From NCBI GenBank assembly GCA_023418755.1, contig JAEZZE010000079.1, positions 1-27,325 on the forward strand: DNA of 27,325 nucleotides, written 5' to 3'. Positions 15,401-21,604 of this stretch are shown piece by piece. The notes beneath the pieces were generated by a model. The model was given only the letters and a program-made list of their open reading frames with translations. It was not told where the DNA came from and did no database searches. This DNA is from Bacillota bacterium (GTDB lineage Bacteria > Bacillota > Bacilli > Paenibacillales > Paenibacillaceae). The stretch's first letter is position 1. Each line of letters starts with the position of its first letter. Both the position numbers and the translations under genes were made by a program.

Positions 15401-18347
15401 TCCTGAAAGCACGCATGTTCCGCTTGGAGAAATCGGAGACTTCGTCTGGTTCGACAGCAATAAAAACGGAATTCAGGACGAGGAATTCACCGGAGACAAC
15501 GGACAAGGTGCGGGTATTAACGGAATCAAAGTCAATCTTTACAAAAACGGCGATTTCTACAAGTCCAGCAAAACGGGTTACGATATTAACGGCAGACCGG
15601 GCTACTATTTGTTCCAAGGTCTCGAAGCAGGTGATTACGTTGTTGAATTCGTACTTCCCGAACACTATTTGCCGACAATCGCCAATGCCGGAGGAGTTGA
15701 TCCGGGCAATCGTACAAACGAGACAGATTCTAACTTGACGACTAAAGGAACTACTGACAGCGCGGGATACACTCCGTATAGAACTAGCACTATTGAACTT
15801 GGGACGGCTGAGAAGAACAGAACGATCGATTTCGGTTTGATCGAGACAAATCCGCCGAGCCCGGATGACGAATTCCCGGCGATCAGTGTCGAGAAGACAA
15901 TCGAAAGAGTGGAGCAGGGCACATCTACAAAAGTAGCCCCGAATAAGGAATATGTTTTGAATGGAAACGAAGTCCATTACAAAATAGAACTGAATAACGA
16001 CTCGTCCGTTACGATCCATAACATCAAGTTTACGGACGAATTGGACGGAGGCAAATCCGGATACGCATTTACCAAGCTGATTTACGACGGTGAAGAGATC
16101 GCAATAAGCGGCAACACCCACAATAGACCGGATATTATCACTAGCATAACTAATTCGGGCAATCAACCTAGCATAGTGATCAAGAGCTTGGATAAAGGCA
16201 AGAAGATCGTCCTTGAAGGTTCCTACAACGTCGTATCCAATGATATTGACGGAACCGATCTGGTGAATAAGATCGTTGTTAACTACAATGAATCTCCTGA
16301 CCCAATCGAGGATGAAGTATCGATTCCTACTGCCGGAGTTAAAGTCGAGAAGACGGGAAGCGCGCTTAAAGTCGCTAAAAATGCCGTGAATATGATGATC
16401 GACTATATCGTCAAAATTACGAACATCGGCAGCTACGACTTGAGCAATCTCAAGATTCACGATTCTAAATTCGGATCGATTCCGAACATCCCGTCGCTTT
16501 TGGTCGGAGAAACAAAAGAAATTGTATACACCTATGTGGTAACTGCTTTGGATCAGAGCGGCACTAAGCTTGTCAACCAAGTCGGGGTAGAGCCGGATGA
16601 AGTGCCGGAAGTTACGGATGAGCATGAAATTCCTGTAACTAATGATCCGGTAGGTTCCATTGGCAACTATGTCTGGTTTGACGAAAATGAGAATGGTCTG
16701 CAGGACGATGACGAGTCAGGAATCAACGGAATCACTGTGAAATTGTTTAACGATTTGGGAGTTCAAATCGCTCAAACGTTCACTAGGGATCATGAGGGCA
16801 AGAAGGGATTCTACCTGTTCCCGGGTCTGCCGCAGGGCAATTATAAAGTCCAATTCATCATTCCTGACGATTATGGCGTAACGACGGCGGAAGCAGAAGG
16901 AACCGATACGACGAATGATTCCAATCCGACTGATGGAGATGGAATAACTTCCATTATTCCAATCGGTGGATCCGATCCTGAATCCGTGTGGGACGATCTT
17001 ACGATTGACCTTGGACTTGTTCCGCGCGGAGAGATCGGCGATTATGTCTGGCTCGACCGTAACAGAGACGGCATCCAGAATGAGGCGGAATCCGACGGCG
17101 TGAACGGTATTGAAGTACAACTGTTCAAAGATAACAAGTCGGGTATACCGATCGCGTCAACGATAACCGCAACCAAAGACGGAAAGCCAGGCTACTATCT
17201 GTTCGATAACTTGCTAGCGGGCACGTATTTCGTGAAATTCGTTGTCCCTGTTGATTACACGAAGACAACTGCGGGCGTGGGGGCCGACGATAAGGATTCC
17301 AATCCGATCGATAACGATGGATTCACGGATCAGATTGTGATTGGCGGAGCTCCAGGATCCCCGGATTGGGTGGATCATACAATCGATCTCGGCTTGATTG
17401 CCAAAGGAGCCATCGGCGACTATGTGTGGTTGGACAGCAACTCCAATGGCAAACAAGATGAAACCCAAAACTATGGCGTAAACGGAATTACCGTCAAATT
17501 GTACGATAAGGACAAAAATCCGATCGCCGAAACGAAAACAAGATCCGACAGTACCGGAAAACCGGGATATTATCTGTTCGATCACTTGGTCGGTGGAGAT
17601 TATTACGTTGAATTCCTCATCCCAAGCAGCTATAAGCTGACGAAAGCAGAAGAAGCTGGAGTCGATCCCGAGCAAGACTCCAACAAATTGACTAATGGCT
17701 TCACTTCTGTGATTACGATTGGTGACGGAGCCGGTCAAGTGTGGGAAGACCTTAGCATTGACATTGGATTAATCTACGTCCCAAGCTCGGGAGGAGGAGG
17801 TTGGACGCCTGGCCCGGGACCGTCGGAGACGCCTAAGCCTACGGAAGAGCCGAAGCCTACCGAAGATCCGGAACCTACGGTAGAGCCGGAGCCGTCCGAA
17901 ACGCCGGAACCTTCCGAGACTCCCGAACCGACCAAGCCGGTAGAGAAGGTAGAAGAGAAAACGACGAACGAGAAGCCGGTGGAAGGGAAAACGGAAATCC
18001 CCGAAGGCGGTAAAGTCAGAATCGGAGAAGAACCGGAGCATGGCACGGTCACGATCACGCCGGATGGTAAATGGAAATATACGCCTGACAAAGACTATAA
18101 GGGCAAAGATTCCTTCACCATCATCGTGACCGACCCGGAAGGCAATGAGCAGGAAATTCTCGTCGAGATCGACGTGGACGACGTTCCGCGCGGCGGGGTT
18201 GACGCCGGAGGAAAAACTCCGGGCAAAGCATTGCCGAAAACCGGGGAAAACAGCCCGCTGCCGCTTCAAATCGCGGGTCTGGCACTCATTGCCGCGGGAG
18301 TTCTCTTCCTGAACCGCAAAAGAATTTCCCTTATAAAGAAAAAATAG
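12486..18347 (+). CDS. Giant LPXTG surface protein with DUF11-like and SdrD B-type repeats
   Basis: Predicted cell-wall-anchored adhesin of 1953 residues. The N-terminus is a long basic signal peptide (core IFVALAMVLQLVTQLFVAP, cleavage near SSQAAN, about residue 43). DUF11-like beta modules fill about 44-190, and after a Pro/Gly linker (DPGSGPGPGPGPG) similar modules, with further extracellular repeat-type sequence, run to about 970. Four SdrD B-type domains with DxNxxGxxD calcium loops begin at residues 981, 1390, 1515 and 1641, with two DUF11-like modules between the first and second. A Pro/Glu/Thr wall-spanning linker (about 1770-1820), a cadherin-like Ig domain (about 1829-1900) and an LPKTG signal (1916-1920) with membrane segment and basic tail follow. 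The start at 12486 is chosen by ribosome site and signal peptide. Ligand unknown. The middle is visibly AT-richer than the flanking genes. Confidence 0.93.
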   Translation: MRVSRVRVSKTRARQAKQKLTIFVALAMVLQLVTQLFVAPSSQAANIPGATLTKTASKGQVDVGETFEYTIMYQVDGATYPGGNVAITDIVPSQFEILEEDINGDGGWQNGGWSLKSGQTLTFQANVGSGTSGTLTIPVKAKPTGSASPVHTTNQVNLEITSTNGPASTSETADVTINPDPDPGSGPGPGPGPGVTDVVYSTWGVTKTQDTGHGNSPIVGGTVTYTVGIAANDCTLECESLKNIVLIDTLPADATFVSATKGGNGSTEPGKVVWEIAELPSGQSFTATVTVQYPAGLGYNISTANPLERENVVAIDSYDPFTGGGSITKDSATVKTRFAQPVSGVSNLQKSSEFVYRSPGQTQSFTISGIANNVANSNSEITNVVLTDTLPAEMDYSQITVPAGTTEFRYKTNLNSAGTAHSTNVTQDQTVNVSSFGLASNEFLTELEWSFGVLEAREAINNIKLVGTVRTEANGTGELVEHGDVVTNNVQLSYVALMPDGTPGTPTIISKNASFYINNEKPWLIAQKEVGAGNFSPLSEVPFILTIQNDKKATGAYINPVIYDLLPLNFEIVANSDAIVDVINPIPGTQGVTKPELEVIPNFKDGRTLLKWSWSSQVEFEPDSRFKITYKASVAPGTPRTSVPDNIKYTNDLYITTANSETPFWHSGSPENVPPLSPDTFPQWESQPYNEAIKDTSLGFDPTTGVDEYFVHASSDVVIRKASLVQSTKWNRGDLNPVMRDDSDDSYDEAPAIPDKPFVSDSAIEYTEYPYYSVTYEGGTADYRLVIRNSGNTRLGKIDVIDILPSPGDNAVRVSGSSLEARGSMWRPNLAEVISTGSHTFTSSGGKEVTFNLKSYFSKSVDQDNVVNFGNVTSNRNGWIPQEQFTSDDLTDIRSLYFEISNIKSLTGSTAGDGLAPGDYIVLDWKMDAPVGSPVGSIAWNSFAIQATELNGTGEGSTMLPTAPNKVGFVIDPESTHVPLGEIGDFVWFDSNKNGIQDEEFTGDNGQGAGINGIKVNLYKNGDFYKSSKTGYDINGRPGYYLFQGLEAGDYVVEFVLPEHYLPTIANAGGVDPGNRTNETDSNLTTKGTTDSAGYTPYRTSTIELGTAEKNRTIDFGLIETNPPSPDDEFPAISVEKTIERVEQGTSTKVAPNKEYVLNGNEVHYKIELNNDSSVTIHNIKFTDELDGGKSGYAFTKLIYDGEEIAISGNTHNRPDIITSITNSGNQPSIVIKSLDKGKKIVLEGSYNVVSNDIDGTDLVNKIVVNYNESPDPIEDEVSIPTAGVKVEKTGSALKVAKNAVNMMIDYIVKITNIGSYDLSNLKIHDSKFGSIPNIPSLLVGETKEIVYTYVVTALDQSGTKLVNQVGVEPDEVPEVTDEHEIPVTNDPVGSIGNYVWFDENENGLQDDDESGINGITVKLFNDLGVQIAQTFTRDHEGKKGFYLFPGLPQGNYKVQFIIPDDYGVTTAEAEGTDTTNDSNPTDGDGITSIIPIGGSDPESVWDDLTIDLGLVPRGEIGDYVWLDRNRDGIQNEAESDGVNGIEVQLFKDNKSGIPIASTITATKDGKPGYYLFDNLLAGTYFVKFVVPVDYTKTTAGVGADDKDSNPIDNDGFTDQIVIGGAPGSPDWVDHTIDLGLIAKGAIGDYVWLDSNSNGKQDETQNYGVNGITVKLYDKDKNPIAETKTRSDSTGKPGYYLFDHLVGGDYYVEFLIPSSYKLTKAEEAGVDPEQDSNKLTNGFTSVITIGDGAGQVWEDLSIDIGLIYVPSSGGGGWTPGPGPSETPKPTEEPKPTEDPEPTVEPEPSETPEPSETPEPTKPVEKVEEKTTNEKPVEGKTEIPEGGKVRIGEEPEHGTVTITPDGKWKYTPDKDYKGKDSFTIIVTDPEGNEQEILVEIDVDDVPRGGVDAGGKTPGKALPKTGENSPLPLQIAGLALIAAGVLFLNRKRISLIKKK
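15426..15842 (+). repeat. SdrD B-type domain 1
   Basis: Begins GEIGDFVWFDSNKNGIQD and ends TIDFGL. The aspartate/asparagine-rich loop matches the calcium-binding signature of staphylococcal SdrD B repeats. This copy has a longer insert (FTGDNGQGAG) than the other three and is separated from them by DUF11-like modules. Confidence 0.85.
16653..17774 (+). repeat. Tandem array of SdrD B-type domains 2-4
   Basis: Three consecutive domains start at 16653 (GSIGNYVWFDENENG), 17028 (GEIGDYVWLDRNRDG) and 17406 (GAIGDYVWLDSNSNG), with periods of 375 and 378 bases. Each ends with an IDLGL/IDIGL strand. The nucleotide sequences have diverged, so the array is not a recent duplication. Confidence 0.87.
18231..18344 (+). 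other. LPKTG cell-wall sorting signal
   Basis: Codes for LPKTG, then a hydrophobic stretch (LPLQIAGLALIAAGVLFL) and the basic tail NRKRISLIKKK. This is a standard sortase substrate signal: cleavage between Thr and Gly attaches the protein to peptidoglycan. A sortase gene lies about 1.2 kb downstream on the opposite strand. Confidence 0.95.
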
Positions 18348-18368
18348 AGAATAGAGATAAAAACGACT

Positions 18369-18396
18369 AAACCTGCCGATTTCTTGGCAGGTTTTT
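18369..18396 (+). terminator. Terminator after the surface-protein gene
   Basis: AAACCTGCC (18369-18377) pairs perfectly with GGCAGGTTT (18386-18394), followed by more Ts. It isolates the adhesin transcript from the riboswitch-controlled gene behind it. Confidence 0.9.
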
Positions 18397-18398
18397 CC

Positions 18399-18427
18399 TT
18401 GTTTTTTCGACGGGTAACCGCTATAAT
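18399..18427 (+). promoter_or_regulatory. Promoter of the riboswitch-transglutaminase transcript
   Basis: A perfect TATAAT (18422-18427) is preceded at 17 bases by TTGTTT (18399-18404), a weak -35. Transcription would begin near 18434, just before the first aptamer. Confidence 0.6.
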
Positions 18428-18442
18428 TTACTTATAAAAGCA

Positions 18443-18532
18443 AGCTCGATAACGGCAAACCTGTCGAAAGACAGCGACGCAAAGCTAGAGGGTCTTCCCT
18501 TCCGCCGGAAGGATGGCAGCCAGCTACCGAAA
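18443..18532 (+). promoter_or_regulatory. c-di-GMP-I (GEMM-I) riboswitch, copy 1
   Basis: Conserved aptamer elements occur in order: GGCAAACC (18454-18461), a helix capped by a GAAA tetraloop (CTGTC/GACAG, 18461-18474), GCGACGCAAAGC, a second hairpin (CCTTCC-GCC-GGAAGG) and GGCAGCCAGCTACCG. This is the pattern of the Vibrio Vc2 class-I aptamer. A terminator-like hairpin shares its 3' end. Comparison with copy 2 shows compensatory changes in the tetraloop helix. Confidence 0.92.
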
Positions 18533-18547
18533 GACTGGGCTTTTTTT
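18518..18547 (+). terminator. Intrinsic terminator overlapping riboswitch copy 1
   Basis: AGCCAG (18518-18523), inside the aptamer's 3' part, can pair with CTGGGCT (18535-18541) with one bulged base, followed by seven Ts (18541-18547). The shared arm makes aptamer and terminator mutually exclusive. This suggests ligand binding permits read-through (an ON switch), which is inference. Confidence 0.75.
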
Positions 18548-18561
18548 GTTATATCGGACAT

Positions 18562-18655
18562 GCTTCACGATAAAGGCAAACCTGCCGAAAGGCAGCGACG
18601 CAAAGCTAAAGGGCCTTCTCTTCCTCGAGGAATGGCAGCCAGCTACCGAAAGGAG
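18562..18655 (+). promoter_or_regulatory. c-di-GMP-I (GEMM-I) riboswitch, copy 2, abutting the ribosome site
   Basis: A second aptamer of the same class lies 121 bases downstream of the first: GGCAAACC (18575-18582), CTGCC-GAAA-GGCAG (18582-18595), GCGACGCAAAGC, hairpin TTCC-TCGA-GGAA, and GGCAGCCAGCTACCG ending at 18648. It has no terminator. AAAGGAG (18649-18655), the ribosome site of the next gene, begins directly at the aptamer end, so control of translation is likely. The direction of that control is not clear from sequence. Confidence 0.92.
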
Positions 18656-18664
18656 TAAAGGTTT

Positions 18665-19480
18665 ATGCTTAAACCTGTCAGATTACTGTTGACGATCTTC
18701 ATTCTTATAGCATCGGTTCCGACCCTCGCTGTCGCGAGTACGGGATCGAACAAAGCGACTCTGGACACGTCCGGGTTGGCCAAAGGCACGATCGGCATTC
18801 GCTTGGCGAACAAAACGGTCGTGGATACGAAAGCGAAAATATCGAAGGGCGGCGCTAGCTATACCTATACGTTAACCGCTTCGACCGACGGCCAGACCGT
18901 GTGGCTGCCGCTGCAGATGGGGAACGGGCAATACGAAATTGCGGTGCTTGAGCACGTAGCCGATAAAAAGTATCGCGTGAGTCTCGCGGAGAAAATCAAC
19001 GTAACCGTAAAGAACACGCCCGACGTGTTTTTGAATTCCACGCAAGCGATCGATTGGAAGGACGCGGACAAGGCGCTTGCCAAAGCCAAGGAATTGACCG
19101 AAGGCGCCGCGACCGACGAACAGAAAGCGAAAGCGATCTATGAATACATTATTCGCAATGTAAGCTACGATAAAGAATTGGCTCGCAAGGTCACTACGGA
19201 TTACGTTCCGGACATCGACGGGACTCTGAAATCGGGCAAAGCCATCTGCTACGGCTATGCTACGCTCTACGCGGCGATGCTGCGAAGCGAGGGCATTCCG
19301 GCCAAGCTGGCTATGGGAACGACGAACCTGGTCGACGAGTATCATGCATGGAACGAAGTCTATCTGGGCGGGAAGTGGGTCATCGTGGACACGACCGTGG
19401 ACGCGGGGCTGAGCAAAGGCGACAAGAAAGTCTCGTTCGGGAAAAAGGCAAGCGACTACGCGGCATCCAAATACTATTGA
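18665..19480 (+). CDS. Secreted transglutaminase-like (papain-fold) protein under c-di-GMP riboswitch control
   Basis: Exported protein of 271 residues with a signal peptide (LLLTIFILIASVPTLAVAS, cleavage near 25). The N-terminal half (about 28-120) looks like a beta-rich domain. The transglutaminase-like core (about 145-250) has Cys195 (GKAICYGYATLYAAML), His227 (EYHAWNEVYL) and Asp242 (VIVDTTVD), the complete Cys-His-Asp triad. Members of this superfamily act as proteases, transglutaminases or amidases, so the reaction is open. AAAGGAG sits 9 bases upstream, touching the second riboswitch. The gene lies directly behind a giant surface protein and in front of a sortase. By analogy with LapG, processing or cross-linking of that adhesin is a plausible but unproven role. 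Confidence 0.87.
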   Translation: MLKPVRLLLTIFILIASVPTLAVASTGSNKATLDTSGLAKGTIGIRLANKTVVDTKAKISKGGASYTYTLTASTDGQTVWLPLQMGNGQYEIAVLEHVADKKYRVSLAEKINVTVKNTPDVFLNSTQAIDWKDADKALAKAKELTEGAATDEQKAKAIYEYIIRNVSYDKELARKVTTDYVPDIDGTLKSGKAICYGYATLYAAMLRSEGIPAKLAMGTTNLVDEYHAWNEVYLGGKWVIVDTTVDAGLSKGDKKVSFGKKASDYAASKYY

Positions 19481-19490
19481 TCCAAGCATA

Positions 19491-19526
19491 AACGGCCGGA
19501 ATCATCCACGATTCCGGCCGTTTTTT
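19491..19526 (+). terminator. Terminator after the transglutaminase-like gene
   Basis: AACGGCCGGAATC (19491-19503) and GATTCCGGCCGTT (19510-19522) form a perfect 13-base stem, followed by a run of Ts. Confidence 0.95.
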
Positions 19527-19540
19527 CGCATCTTTGCGAT

Positions 19541-19604
19541 AGGTTGCATTCATCTCTGATCTTCGATGCATTGCAGCAGGTTGCATTCATCCCTGCTCTT
19601 CGAT
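19541..19604. repeat. Direct repeat at the 3' end of the sortase gene
   Basis: A 27-base sequence beginning AGGTTGCATTCAT occurs at 19541-19567 and again at 19578-19604 with two mismatches, offset by 37 bases. The second copy contains the last sortase codons and its stop. The first encodes a duplicate tail (IEDQR, stop) just beyond it, so a short tandem duplication has copied the gene end. Confidence 0.8.
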
Positions 19605-20279
19605 TTTTTCGGCATGAACGATCAGCCGGTGAGTGGGGTTCACGAGCGGATCGCAGGTGATCAGGGTAAGAACGGATTTATCCCCGTCGTTTTTCAATAC
19701 GGAGAGATCGGTCGGTTCGACGACTTTAATGTCCGTGACTTGGTAAGCGAAGCGCTGGTCTCTCGTCCTTATGTCGATTCGATCGCCGATCTCCACTTCG
19801 CCGAGCCGATTGAACATCCTGCCTTTCGTTCGCGCCCGATGAGCCGCAACGGCCGCGTTGCCGGGCTCTCCGAGCGGCGCCGTTTCCTTCATATGGCCGG
19901 CGCCGACCTTCATGTTGTTCGCGGTCGCTCCTTCGAGAATCGGCAGCTTCAAGTCGATCTTGTCGATCTGGATGAGAGCGATCGTCCGATCGTCCATTGG
20001 CTCCGGAGATTCCGCGGCCCCGCCGCTATGGGAGGTCTCCGCCACCGACCGCTCCAAGCCCGCGTCGAGCGCCTCGGAAAGCCGAACGTATTCCGATTGC
20101 AGGGCGTAGGAACGGGCCGGTTCGGCGGGGGACAGGGACTGCTCCAGCTCGCTCAAGAGCCGCTGCTGCTCCCGGTCTTGCATGTATTCCCGGGCAAAAG
20201 GAAAGACCAGCAGGATTAGGCCGGCCGCGATCAAAGCATAGGAAGCGATTTTCAGGGATGATCCTTCGGGAAATTTCAT
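19587..20279 (-). CDS. Sortase (probably class D)
   Basis: Membrane-anchored cysteine transpeptidase of 230 residues. It has an N-terminal membrane segment (about 10-29), a polar, partly helical linker (30-95) and a sortase barrel (about 97-228). The triad is His147 (AVAAHRAR), Cys209 (LTLITCDP) and Arg218 (NPTHRLIVHA). The TLxTCDP motif and short size suggest class D. It should attach LPXTG proteins, the likely client being the LPKTG adhesin at 12486. The ribosome site is poor: AAAGG lies about 14 bases before the ATG. A stop codon lies eight codons upstream in frame, so no much longer start is possible. It is divergent from the polysaccharide cluster and convergent with the transglutaminase-like gene. 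Confidence 0.9.
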   Translation of the reverse strand: MKFPEGSSLKIASYALIAAGLILLVFPFAREYMQDREQQRLLSELEQSLSPAEPARSYALQSEYVRLSEALDAGLERSVAETSHSGGAAESPEPMDDRTIALIQIDKIDLKLPILEGATANNMKVGAGHMKETAPLGEPGNAAVAAHRARTKGRMFNRLGEVEIGDRIDIRTRDQRFAYQVTDIKVVEPTDLSVLKNDGDKSVLTLITCDPLVNPTHRLIVHAEKIEEQG

Positions 20280-20340
20280 GGTTTCAACATCTGCCTTTAA
20301 CTATACAAGATACGTTCAAACTGTAATAATAAACTATTGG

Positions 20341-20379
20341 TCTGAACAAAATCTGTACATAGGGTTTCGTTTGTTCAGA
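20341..20379. promoter_or_regulatory. Inverted repeat between sortase and polysaccharide genes
   Basis: TCTGAACAAA (20341-20350) and TTTGTTCAGA (20370-20379) are perfect 10-base arms 19 bases apart in an AT-rich divergent intergenic region. About two helical turns separate the arm centres, which fits a regulator binding two half-sites. No regulator is assigned. Confidence 0.5.
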
Positions 20380-20434
20380 AATTGTATAGTGACGAGTGCT
20401 ATGATTTTTTTGATTTTACGTCGAAAAATAGTTC

Positions 20435-20462
20435 TTGCATCCTACATAAATGATTCTATAAA
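20435..20462 (+). promoter_or_regulatory. Candidate promoter of the polysaccharide operon
   Basis: TTGCAT (20435-20440), a 16-base spacer and TATAAA (20457-20462). The -10 is good and the -35 weak. No c-di-GMP aptamer is present in this leader. Confidence 0.45.
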
Positions 20463-20503
20463 CCTAATGATGGGGCGTTTTATTGGAGGTATGGAGCAAA
20501 ATC

Positions 20504-21589
20504 ATGACGAAATCACGGTGGTCCATCATCCTATCCCTCATGATAGCCCTTATTGTCGCATTCGAGTTGGTTCAACAGGATTCCCAAAAGCGCAGTAACA
20601 CGTCTACGTTGGCTTTCATAGAGCAATATATGATAAATCCGAATGGGACTTTTGCTTCATTCCTTAACGATTTTCCTTCAATCGATCCGAACTTGGTCGC
20701 CGGTCGCGAGTCGCTCTCGGAATCGCTCGGAATTTGGATGCAAATCGCGCTCTTGAATCAAGATCACTCAAGATTCAGCCAGAGCTACGAATTATTAACC
20801 AACTATTTTCTTGCCCCTCGGAATTATATCCGATGGAAGCTGACTGCGGAAGGGCAGTCCGAGGTGAACACCAACGCGTTAGGCGACGATCTTCGAATCG
20901 TCAGGGCGCTATTAAACGGTTACGACCTCTGGCAAGAAGAGAAGTATTTAACGACTGCCGGGGAGATTGCGGACTCTTTGCAATCTTCACTGCTTGTCCA
21001 GGGATATTTTGTTGATTTTAACGATTTTTCCAGCGGGTGGAAGCCTGATGAGCTAAGCCTGGTTTATATCGATGTCCTGGCACTGGAGGCTATGGACAAA
21101 CACGATTTAATGGATCGGGGTGTCGTGGATAAGCATTTGAATTTATTGCGTAATCTTCCGACCGAAGGGCCTTTTTACCCTAAACTATTCAAGGTGGAAA
21201 CAGGCGAATACTTATTTGACGAGGAAGTGAACTTGATCGATCAGTTAATCGTCGGGCTTCATCTAGCCGACTTCAATCTTCCAACGGATTCCCTCGTCGC
21301 TTTCTTGAAAAGCGAAATAAGAGACAAGGGAAGGCTTGCAGGTCGATATGACAGGGTCACCGCGCGTCCGACCGTCCAATACGAATCTCCCGCGGTTTAT
21401 GGGCTATCGCTGCTGCTCGCTTTAGAGATTAAGGATGAAGAATGGGCAAAAGAACTGTATCGACGCATGACTGCCTTGAAGGATCAGGATCCCGCTTTCA
21501 AAGGGGGATATGTCTTTGATGGCGAGTCGCATATGTTTGACAATTTAATTCCGCTATTGGCCGAAGTTTCTTTCCGGCAGAACAGTTAG
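20504..21589 (+). CDS. Membrane-anchored glycoside hydrolase-like protein (YdaJ-like, GH8-type)
   Basis: Exported or membrane-tethered protein of 361 residues with an N-terminal hydrophobic segment (SIILSLMIALIVAFEL, about 6-21). The rest is rich in alternating helices and matches the alpha/alpha-barrel style of GH8-like proteins encoded with bacterial polysaccharide synthases. GGAG lies 7 bases before the ATG at 20504; a TTG start at 20483 is possible. The next gene starts 15 bases after its stop. First-gene position before a YdaK-like and a YdaM-like gene mirrors B. subtilis ydaJKLMN. I cannot point to catalytic acids with confidence, so hydrolase activity is inferred from gene order and general character. 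Confidence 0.68.
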   Translation: MTKSRWSIILSLMIALIVAFELVQQDSQKRSNTSTLAFIEQYMINPNGTFASFLNDFPSIDPNLVAGRESLSESLGIWMQIALLNQDHSRFSQSYELLTNYFLAPRNYIRWKLTAEGQSEVNTNALGDDLRIVRALLNGYDLWQEEKYLTTAGEIADSLQSSLLVQGYFVDFNDFSSGWKPDELSLVYIDVLALEAMDKHDLMDRGVVDKHLNLLRNLPTEGPFYPKLFKVETGEYLFDEEVNLIDQLIVGLHLADFNLPTDSLVAFLKSEIRDKGRLAGRYDRVTARPTVQYESPAVYGLSLLLALEIKDEEWAKELYRRMTALKDQDPAFKGGYVFDGESHMFDNLIPLLAEVSFRQNS

Positions 21590-21604
21590 AAGGGGCATTG
21601 AGAG

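Noticed and set aside
14973..16625. Long minus-strand open frame (550 codons) inside the surface-protein gene
   Set aside because: It lies antisense to a clearly real gene whose codon pattern leaves the opposite strand open, has no recognisable domain, and the plus strand explains the sequence fully.
18454..18648. Tandem repeats as a mobile-element or CRISPR remnant
   Set aside because: Both copies carry the ordered conserved elements of the c-di-GMP-I aptamer with compensatory helix changes.
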